DNA from: KBS50 sp042666615
Lineage (GTDB): Bacteria > Actinomycetota > Actinomycetes > Mycobacteriales > Micromonosporaceae
Assembly (NCBI RefSeq): GCF_042666615.1
Contig: NZ_JBHTDD010000020.1
Location: forward strand, 62,001-126,000
DNA: 64,000 nt
Reading direction: 5' to 3'
A program made the position numbers and the translations under genes. The notes under the pieces are model-generated. The model was not told the origin of the DNA and made no database searches. It worked only from the letters and a program-made list of their open reading frames with translations. Below, piece by piece: positions 1 through 8,377 of the stretch; position 1 is the stretch's first letter, and the number at the start of each line of letters is the position of its first letter.

Positions 1-604
1 CCAGAGCGGGTGCGTCCACCCGGCCGTCGGCCTGGCGAAGGTCCGGCCAGCGGAGACCCTCGATCTGTTCCCAGCCCAGCACGAGGTCCAGCCCACCGCC
101 GAGCGGATCGGCGTCGACCAGCAGCGTACGCAGGCCGCGGCGGCCGGCGGTGAGGGCGAGCGAGCCGGCGAGCACACTCGCCCCGGCCCCACCCCGCCCG
201 CCGATCACGGCCAGCACCCGCCCCGGCTGGGGGTGCTCGGACATCGACCGGCTCTCTCCCAGCCGGTCCACCAGCCACGGTTCCGCCGCCGGCAGCACTG
301 CCACGTGTTCGGCGCCGAGCAGGTCGGCTGTCTCCCATTCCGGATCACCGTGACCGGCCCGGCTCACCACCACGACGCGACCCCGGTGCGGCAACCGCGC
401 TCGGAGACAGGAGGCCGCCTGGTCGTTACCGACAAGCACGATCGGTGGGCCGATCCACCTGGCCCGGGCGTCGGCGGCATCCGTGGCTACCTCGACGTCG
501 ATGCCGCCGACGGCGGCCAGTCGGAGCAGTTCATCGAGCAGTTCGGTGTCGGAGGTGACAACCAGGGGGAGCCGGCGTCCGGCGTGGACGGTGCGGGTAG
601 ACAT
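1..604 (-). CDS. ssd: Septum site-determining protein Ssd (CpaE/TadZ-like), C-terminus beyond window
   Basis: The first 201 residues are visible; the gene runs off the left edge. It is a ParA/MinD-superfamily protein of the actinobacterial Ssd/CpaE type, which in other species affects septation and sits at the head of tad pilus loci. A receiver-like N-terminal domain (about 10-120) precedes the ATPase fold. The phosphate-loop motif GGRGGAGAS (135-143) lacks both lysines of the deviant Walker A, and LLVDADPLGGGLD (161-173) is the following strand. Start: ATG 604 has GGAGG 7 nt upstream; an in-frame ATG at 616 has no better site. The order ssd, 6C RNA, HAD phosphatase matches the Rv3660c-Rv3661 region of M. 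tuberculosis, from memory. Confidence 0.85.
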   Translation of the reverse strand, partial: MSTRTVHAGRRLPLVVTSDTELLDELLRLAAVGGIDVEVATDAADARARWIGPPIVLVGNDQAASCLRARLPHRGRVVVVSRAGHGDPEWETADLLGAEHVAVLPAAEPWLVDRLGESRSMSEHPQPGRVLAVIGGRGGAGASVLAGSLALTAGRRGLRTLLVDADPLGGGLDLVLGWEQIEGLRWPDLRQADGRVDAPAL

Positions 605-685
605 CGCGGCCTCCATGGCGGCGGTTGGATGGACCGCTCCAGCCTCAGCCGCCGATCGACCGACCGGGGCGCCGGAAAGCCGGCC

Positions 686-713
686 TGTGGATAGCGGGAC
701 CGCCTGTGGATAA
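686..713. promoter_or_regulatory. Two DnaA-box-like nonamers
   Basis: TGTGGATAG (686-694) and TGTGGATAA (705-713) lie in the same orientation 19 bp apart, upstream of ssd. The second matches the reverse complement of the DnaA consensus TTATCCACA exactly. Two copies do not make an origin; they may be a DnaA-responsive site or chance. Confidence 0.25.
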
Positions 714-896
714 CCCCCTCGCGACCCGGCGATCTGGTATGTGCACCAGGAGAGATGTGGACCTGATGGGCGCGGGCTGCCGACGAGACACACCGGCCAG
801 GACCTGGACCGTCGATGAGCCGGCGAACTGACCGTCCGCGTGTCGGAAGGCCGGCGGCAGACAGCCGGCCCGTCTCGCGGCGGTCCCTCGTCCGGA

Positions 897-1020
897 GAGG
901 AGACGACCCCCGTCGGGGGGGGTGACGGGGGTCGTCTGCGGGTTCGGCTCCGGGGGGGTTGAGCCGAACCCACTCAGCGGTTACGGGGGGTGCAACCGCC
1001 GAGAGCTGCCAGGTGAAGCG
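897..1020 (-). ncRNA. 6C small RNA (actinobacterial)
   Basis: Three consecutive stem-loops have C-rich loops when read on the minus strand. Stem 977-982/994-999 (6 bp) carries six C in its loop; stem 941-950/961-970 (10 bp, perfect) carries seven C; stem 901-914/924-937 (14 bp, perfect) carries eight C. Hairpins with runs of at least six C in the loop define the 6C RNA family, which regulates growth-related genes in mycobacteria and Streptomyces. The position between ssd and a HAD phosphatase is also the known one. The 5' end near 1020 is inferred from a possible minus-strand -10 around 1028-1033; the last hairpin probably also serves as terminator. Confidence 0.85.
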
Positions 1021-1030
1021 TTGTCGCTAG

Positions 1031-1058
1031 ATACAAGCATGCCTGACCGCTCTTGTAT
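1031..1058. promoter_or_regulatory. Inverted repeat over the 6C RNA promoter
   Basis: ATACAAG (1031-1037) and CTTGTAT (1052-1058) form a perfect 7-bp dyad with a 14-bp gap, so the half-site centres are two helical turns apart. It lies immediately upstream of the inferred 6C RNA start and covers its probable -35/-10 region, so it may be a regulator site. The AT-rich half-sites stand out from the surroundings. Confidence 0.45.
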
Positions 1059-1209
1059 ACGTCGAGTGGCCGGCACGTCCACACCCTGCGAAATAATGCT
1101 TGCGGTGGGTGACCGCGATCATGCCCTTACCTGATCGGGCAATCAGGCTCTTACCCCTTGTGACGTGCGAGAGTGACCCCGGACACCCGCCCACGCCCGG
1201 TCATCCGAC

Positions 1210-1215
1210 TAGACT
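1210..1215 (+). promoter_or_regulatory. -10 box TAGACT for leaderless HAD phosphatase gene
   Basis: TAGACT ends 8 nt before the GTG at 1224, the spacing expected when transcription begins at the start codon. No Shine-Dalgarno sequence precedes that GTG. Confidence 0.6.
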
Positions 1216-1223
1216 TGCCCGCC

Positions 1224-2024
1224 GTGGGCCGAAGTGCCGCCTTTTTCGATCTCGACAAGACCGTGATCGCCAAGTCCAGCGCCTTGGCGTTCGGCCGGCC
1301 TTTCTATCGGGATGGGCTGATTACGCGGCGTGACGTCGTGAAGTCCGCGTACGCCCAGTTGATGTTCCGGCTGGGCGGCACGGACGAGCAGACCATGGCC
1401 AGGACCAGGGATTATCTGGCCGCTCTGTGCAAGGGCTGGCCGGTGGAGCAGGTCCGCCAGATCGTCGCGGAAACCTTGCATGAGTTGATCCACCCGTACG
1501 TCTACGCGGAGGCCGCGGTGCTGATCGAGGAGCACCGTGCCGCCGGGCGGGACGTCGTGCTGGTGTCCGCCTCCGGCGAGGAGATGGTCCGCCCGATCGG
1601 AGCGCTGCTCGGCGTGACCGACGTGATCGCCACCCGGATGACGGTCGAGGACGGGCGGTACAGCGGCGAGGTGGAGTTCTACGCCGCAGGTCCCAGCAAG
1701 GTCACGGCCGTCGCCGAACTCGCCCGTCACCGTGGTTACGACCTGACCGAGTCGTACGCCTATTCCGACTCGATCAGCGACCGGCCGCTGCTGGAGTGCG
1801 TCGGTCACCCCACCGTGGTCAACCCTGATCGGGCGCTGCGCAAACTCGCCACCGAGCAGGCATGGCCGGTCCTCGAGTTCCGGCACCCGATCCCGCTGGG
1901 GCGCCGGCTGCGCGAACGGCCGGCCGTGCCGGTCGCCGCGGCCGCCATCGGCGTCGGGGTCGGAGTCGCGATCGGCGTCGCCTGGTACGGCCGGCACCGC
2001 CGGGCCCGTACCGCGACGGTCTGA
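1224..2024 (+). CDS. HAD-superfamily IB (SerB-like) phosphatase, membrane-anchored
   Basis: The 266-residue protein is a HAD subfamily IB hydrolase of the SerB/CicA type; its substrate is unknown. Motif I is FFDLDKT, with Asp9 as nucleophile and Asp11 as general acid. Motif II is VLVSAS, motif III includes the lysine in GPSKVTAV, and motif IV is YSDSISD. The C-terminus carries a hydrophobic Ala/Val/Gly segment followed by WYGRHRR, probably a membrane anchor with a basic cytoplasmic tail. GTG 1224 is preferred to an upstream ATG at 1173 because the extra residues are not family-like and a -10 box sits 8 nt before the GTG. It corresponds in position to Rv3661 next to the 6C RNA. Confidence 0.85.
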   Translation: MGRSAAFFDLDKTVIAKSSALAFGRPFYRDGLITRRDVVKSAYAQLMFRLGGTDEQTMARTRDYLAALCKGWPVEQVRQIVAETLHELIHPYVYAEAAVLIEEHRAAGRDVVLVSASGEEMVRPIGALLGVTDVIATRMTVEDGRYSGEVEFYAAGPSKVTAVAELARHRGYDLTESYAYSDSISDRPLLECVGHPTVVNPDRALRKLATEQAWPVLEFRHPIPLGRRLRERPAVPVAAAAIGVGVGVAIGVAWYGRHRRARTATV

Positions 2025-2060
2025 CCCCGCCGCGCCCCCGGCGCGCCAACCTCCGCCGGA

Positions 2061-2130
2061 CCCGCGTTGATCAAGAGATTTGCGTCAGCTCAGCGCGGAA
2101 ACCTGACGCAAACCTCTTGATCAACGCGGG
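2061..2130. terminator. 28-bp inverted repeat between convergent genes
   Basis: Arms 2061-2088 and 2103-2130 are complementary over 28 positions with one mismatch, around a 14-nt loop. It separates the HAD phosphatase from the convergent Fic-like gene and could terminate both. The arms begin CCCGCGTTGATCAAGAG; a shorter related piece (CTGATCAACGCG) recurs near 2154, which suggests a dispersed repeat family. Confidence 0.6.
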
Positions 2131-2171
2131 TCCGGGACGGCTTGACCGAACCCCTGATCAACGCGCGACCG

Positions 2172-2900
2172 TTACGCCGCGGCGGGGGCGATCTCGTCGG
2201 CGCCGAGTTCCACGGCCGTCAGGTAGTGCCGCAGCCAGGAACGCAGCCCGTCCGGCGTGCCGGTGGCGAAGGCGCCGGCCGAGCCGACGTACTCGGGCTC
2301 CCGAGCCTGGTGCCCCACGTCGACGGCGACCAGGCCGCGCGGGTCGAAACCGCTTGAGATCAACACAAGCCGGGCGGCGGCCCGGGCCACCACGCCGGAC
2401 GGCCCGGCGAACGGCCGCAGGGCCAGCAGCTCCCCGTGTACGACGGCGGCGAGGATCACCGGCGGGACGCTGGTGCCGCCGGTGACCAGGCCGGCCAGGC
2501 CGTCCAGCCGTGCCCCCACCGCCGGGTCCGCGGTCGGCCGACCGAGATCATCTGGCGGTACGACGTCCCGGGCGGCGAGCACGTGCAGCCGGGCCAGCAC
2601 CTGCCGGGGCGCCGTCGACCAGCGATCGGCCAGTCCGGGCAGCGCGCCGGCCACCCGCAGGGCCCCCTGCACCACGGGGTCGGTCACCGTACCCGCGCGC
2701 ACGCTCTCCCGGTCGTACCCGGAGCCCTCCAGCGCGGCGGACGCGACTGCGCACCGCAGGCTGATCTCGGCCGCGACCTGGCCGCCCTGCCGACGCAGCG
2801 CGCGGTGTCGCAGCGCCTTGTCGACGTGTTCGCGGGCGCGGGCGACGGCCGATGCCACGTCGGCGAGGTCGAGCAGCGGGGCGAGTGGATCGCTGGTCAC
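2172..2900 (-). CDS. Fic-fold protein with degenerate active site
   Basis: 242 residues. The central part follows the Fic/Doc layout: an inhibitory-helix-like ASAALEGSG in the N-terminal half, then HGELLALRPFAGPSGVVAR where active Fic enzymes have a helix followed by HPFxDGNGRxxR. Aligned to that motif, the catalytic His is Arg, the Asp is Gly, and GNGR is PSGV; only the Pro-Phe and the final Arg remain. AMP transfer is therefore unlikely and a binding or regulatory role more plausible. GTG 2900 has TAGCGT (2907-2912) 6 nt upstream, so it is probably leaderless. The family assignment rests on motif alignment only. Confidence 0.6.
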   Translation of the reverse strand: MTSDPLAPLLDLADVASAVARAREHVDKALRHRALRRQGGQVAAEISLRCAVASAALEGSGYDRESVRAGTVTDPVVQGALRVAGALPGLADRWSTAPRQVLARLHVLAARDVVPPDDLGRPTADPAVGARLDGLAGLVTGGTSVPPVILAAVVHGELLALRPFAGPSGVVARAAARLVLISSGFDPRGLVAVDVGHQAREPEYVGSAGAFATGTPDGLRSWLRHYLTAVELGADEIAPAAA

Positions 2901-3063
2901 CCCGCCACGCTAGCTGAGCGCCACCCAGTGCCCGGCCAGCGCTCGGTGGGGTCCGTTCGGCGCGTGGGCCAGCTCACCGGGTCTCCAGCGGTCGCGGGAG
3001 CCCGAGCCGCACGGCTAGATTCAGCCGGGAGACGCACGTCACGGGACCGGGAGGCAGGCTGAG

Positions 3064-5091
<2,028 letters not shown>

Positions 5092-5106
5092 TTTACCGTA
5101 CTTAAT

Positions 5107-5142
5107 GGTGGGTGGCGGTCCGCACACGGACCGCCACCCACC
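5107..5142 (+). terminator. acs terminator hairpin
   Basis: Perfect 16-bp stem (5107-5122 with 5127-5142) and a CACA loop, 15 nt after the acs stop codon, followed by a weak GTCGTTTC tail. Confidence 0.8.
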
Positions 5143-5306
5143 GTCGTTTCGGCGACTGAAAGCCGGCTGAACGGTGGAGACACCCGCCAACCTCTTGCCC
5201 GGCGGCAACTGTCGCGATTAGGTTCGCGCCCATCGGATTGGATCGCTGCGCACCAATACGCGTCCCCAACCCGGCAATCCCCCCATGCCCGACGAAGTGG
5301 AGTGGC

Positions 5307-8090
5307 ATGAACGTCCCCATTCCTGGGTCGCGCCGACGGTTGCTCGTCGCGCTACCCGTCATCGCGCTCGCCGCCACGGCACTGACCGTGCCGGGCAGCG
5401 CCGCCGCGAACACCGGTCCGGCTCCCGCAACCATCGGGGCGGACGAGTTCTACATCAACTACGCCGAACCCGCGGTGGAACCTGACACCCACGGTAAGGA
5501 GATCAAGGGCAAGGGTGGCGTCTACGCCCCGGAGATGGTCGAGGAGGCAAAGGCGTTCGACCGCAAGTTCGCCGCCGGAAACCCGGTCGCGGCCAGGGAA
5601 CTGGCCAAGACGGAGGCCAAGTCGATCCGGACCGGACAGAGCCCACGGAAGTTCAAGAAGGCGCCCACCACCCAGACGGCCAAGCTGCTGACCCTGCTGG
5701 TGGAGTTCAACGAGAACGCCAACGACGACTTCACCGACGTGATGGTGCCGAGCACCGTGTTCGAGGACCGCACGTGCGTCAACGGCACCGTGCAGAACGG
5801 GCCGCTGCACAACAACATCCCGAACCCGGCGACCCTGCCGCACGAGGACAACAACTCGATGTGGGTGTCGGACTTCTCGCCCGAGCACTTCGACAAGATG
5901 CTCTACTCGAAGAAGGGCATCACCGAGCGGGTGCGGACGGACCTGACGGGTCCGGACGGCAAGCCGGGCATCAGCCTGGCCGGTCGCACCATGCACAACA
6001 TGTACCTGGAGATGTCGAAGGGCGCGTACACGGTCGACGGGCAGGCCAGCCCGTGGATCAAGGTGCCGCACTCGGAGGGCTGGTACGCCGCCTCCCGCTG
6101 CTTCCAGGACGAGAACGGCAACTGGGTCGCCGGACGCCAGCAGTCGATGAACGGCCACCCGGACAACCCGGCCGGAGCGAGCCGGCTGGCCACCGACGCC
6201 ATCGACACGCTGGCCGCGATGGACCCGGACTTCCCGTGGTCCGACTACGACATCGAGGACCAGGGCGACCGGGACGGCGACGGCAACTTCTTCGAGCCGG
6301 ACGGTGTGATCGACCACCTGGTGCTGGTGCACGCCGGTGAGGACAAGTCCGGTGGCGGCGGCAAGGAGGGCGTCTACGCGGTCTGGGCGCACTCCTCGTC
6401 GGTCGCCGGCGGCTACACCATCCCGGGCACCAGCCTGAAGGTGTCCAACTACATCGTGCAGCCGGAGGACTCCGGCGTCGGCGTGTTCGCCCACGAGTAC
6501 GGCCACGACCTTGGCCTGCCGGACCTCTACGACACCTCCGGCAACGCCGACTCGGACGTGGACTTCTGGGACCTGATGGCCTCGGGATCGCACTCCGGTG
6601 AGATCTTCCAGGCACTGCCCACCCACATGGGCCTGTGGGACAAGTGGGTGCTCGGCTGGGCCGACCCGATGACCGTCGCGCCGGGCTCCGGGCCCCGCGC
6701 CGCCCTGCTCGGGCAGACGTCCCGGACGCCGGTGGGCACCAAGGACGGGATCAAGGTCGACCTGCCGGACAAGGTGATCACCCTCGCCGACCCGCACAGC
6801 GGCGAGAACATGTGGTACAGCGGCGCCGACCAGAACTGGGCCGACGTCAAGCTGAGCCGCGAGGTCAGTGTCCCGGCGGCGGCCGACGCGAAGTTCTGGA
6901 TGTGGAACAACTACACCATCGAGGAGGACTGGGACTACGGGTTCGTCGAGGTCTCGACCGACGGCGGGGCGACCTGGTCCGAGCAGAAGGTGTACGACGC
7001 CGAGGGCAACCTGGTGTCCACCGACGACGGCTATGCCGACCCGAACGGCCGGATGGTCGACTTCGGCAACAAGAAGTATGGCCTGACCGGGGACACCGGC
7101 GGGTGGCGGCACGACTACGTCGACCTGTCGGCGTACGCGGGCAGCACGGTGCAGGTCCGCCTGCGGTACGCCTCCGACGAGGCGTTCCTGGAGCGGGGCT
7201 GGTTCGCCGACGACTTCTCGGTGACCGGCGGCGGCGAGACCACGTGGAGTGACGACGTGGAGAGCGGCAACGCCGGCTGGACCCAGACCGGTGGCACCTT
7301 CACCGACACCACCGGCGCCGGCTGGCACATCGACGGCGGCACCCAGGTCAGGGCGCACTACTACCTGGCCGAGTGGCGCAACTTCGACGGCTTCGACAAC
7401 GGCCTGCGGTACACGTACGACACCACGTACTCGCGGGACGCGTGGAAGGTGGAGAAGGTCGCGTACAACGCGCCGGGCATGCTTGTCTGGTACCGGGACA
7501 CCGCGATGGGCGACGTCAACCACACCACGGCGAACCTGACGGCGCTACCGAGCTACGGGGCGAAGGGCGGCCTGCTCATCGTCGACTCACACTTCGACCC
7601 GCTGCGCCGGCAGGGCACGGCGGCCGAGAAGGACCCGTCGGTGCTGGACAACCTGCCCAGCCGTCCGCAGTCCAGCAACGCCGCGTTCGGGACGCACAAG
7701 ACGTACCCGTTCAAGGAGTGCCTGGAGGCGGCGGGCGAGCCGTACAGCGAGTACTGCACGAGCTTCGGAGCCCAGCAGCCGGTACGGGGCTTCACCGACG
7801 CCAAGGGCTGGTACCCCGGCATCGAGGTGCGCGGCGAGTCGCTGTACGCGCGGGACAACGACGCCTCCGTCGTGGTTCCCTCGAAGAACAACGCCCCGTA
7901 CACCACCCGGGTGGTGAACCAGGACGGAACGCCGGCCACCGAGCTGTACGGCACCGACCTCGGGTTCACGGTCCTGGGCACCGGCAACCCCGGTGACGCT
8001 GGCGTGCGGTACGGCGTGTCGATAAGCATCCTGTTCGCGGCACGCGACAACGCGTACGCGGCGGTGCTGGTCACCCCGGCACGGCGCTGA
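5307..8090 (+). CDS. Secreted M6 family metalloprotease (immune inhibitor A-like), copy 1
   Basis: 927 residues from ATG 5307. A signal peptide (about 1-32, basic start then a hydrophobic core ending at GSAAAN) directs export. The zinc site HEYGHDLGLPDLYD has His396, Glu397 and His400, typical of peptidase family M6. An acidic DRDGDGNFFEPDG stretch upstream resembles a calcium-binding loop. The C-terminal half carries the beta-rich modules usual after the M6 catalytic domain (WFADDFSVTGGGET). The prodomain region has KLLTLLVEF. The start was placed at 5307 because the signal peptide begins there. Tandem with a second M6 gene but separated by terminators, so expressed independently. Confidence 0.92.
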   Translation: MNVPIPGSRRRLLVALPVIALAATALTVPGSAAANTGPAPATIGADEFYINYAEPAVEPDTHGKEIKGKGGVYAPEMVEEAKAFDRKFAAGNPVAARELAKTEAKSIRTGQSPRKFKKAPTTQTAKLLTLLVEFNENANDDFTDVMVPSTVFEDRTCVNGTVQNGPLHNNIPNPATLPHEDNNSMWVSDFSPEHFDKMLYSKKGITERVRTDLTGPDGKPGISLAGRTMHNMYLEMSKGAYTVDGQASPWIKVPHSEGWYAASRCFQDENGNWVAGRQQSMNGHPDNPAGASRLATDAIDTLAAMDPDFPWSDYDIEDQGDRDGDGNFFEPDGVIDHLVLVHAGEDKSGGGGKEGVYAVWAHSSSVAGGYTIPGTSLKVSNYIVQPEDSGVGVFAHEYGHDLGLPDLYDTSGNADSDVDFWDLMASGSHSGEIFQALPTHMGLWDKWVLGWADPMTVAPGSGPRAALLGQTSRTPVGTKDGIKVDLPDKVITLADPHSGENMWYSGADQNWADVKLSREVSVPAAADAKFWMWNNYTIEEDWDYGFVEVSTDGGATWSEQKVYDAEGNLVSTDDGYADPNGRMVDFGNKKYGLTGDTGGWRHDYVDLSAYAGSTVQVRLRYASDEAFLERGWFADDFSVTGGGETTWSDDVESGNAGWTQTGGTFTDTTGAGWHIDGGTQVRAHYYLAEWRNFDGFDNGLRYTYDTTYSRDAWKVEKVAYNAPGMLVWYRDTAMGDVNHTTANLTALPSYGAKGGLLIVDSHFDPLRRQGTAAEKDPSVLDNLPSRPQSSNAAFGTHKTYPFKECLEAAGEPYSEYCTSFGAQQPVRGFTDAKGWYPGIEVRGESLYARDNDASVVVPSKNNAPYTTRVVNQDGTPATELYGTDLGFTVLGTGNPGDAGVRYGVSISILFAARDNAYAAVLVTPARR

Positions 8091-8171
8091 CCGCGCCGGA
8101 CGGGTACCCGTCCGGCGCGGCGGCACGCACCATCGAGGCCCGTCGGGAGCAGCTCGCTCCCGGCGGGCCTC
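8091..8171 (+). terminator. Two tandem terminator hairpins
   Basis: First stem 8091-8104/8107-8120 (14 bp) begins immediately after the stop codon. The second, with arms around 8135-8150 and 8155-8171, is also nearly perfect and is followed by GAAAAA. Together they isolate the two M6 genes. Confidence 0.8.
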
Positions 8172-8206
8172 GCCTCGAAAAACCCCCGGTCACGGCGCTG
8201 GCCGGT

Positions 8207-8323
8207 GTTACACGGATGGGTGACGTCATCAAGACCTTGAAATAAATCGACGCAGCCTACTTCCCCCGGTGCCCATCGGTGTCTAGGTTCACAGGAGTCT
8301 CATCCGTCACACGGATGGGTCAC
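8207..8323 (+). promoter_or_regulatory. Duplicated 18-bp element upstream of second M6 gene
   Basis: GTTACACGGATGGGTGAC (8207-8224) and GTCACACGGATGGGTCAC (8306-8323) match at 16 of 18 positions and start 99 bp apart. The second copy overlaps a small hairpin, CATCCGT-CAC-ACGGATG (8301-8317). They flank the region where the promoter of the GTG 8378 gene should lie, so a regulator or an RNA-structure role is possible. Confidence 0.4.
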
Positions 8324-8377
8324 CTCGCGATGCCAGCCTCCCCGCTGACGTCGAACCCCCAACACCGGAGGTACCAC

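Noticed and set aside
5352..7523. Long open frame (723 codons) on the minus strand opposite the first M6 protease
   Set aside because: The plus-strand frame has a signal peptide, zinc site and conserved modules. The minus frame is an antisense by-product of strong third-position GC and shows no domain.
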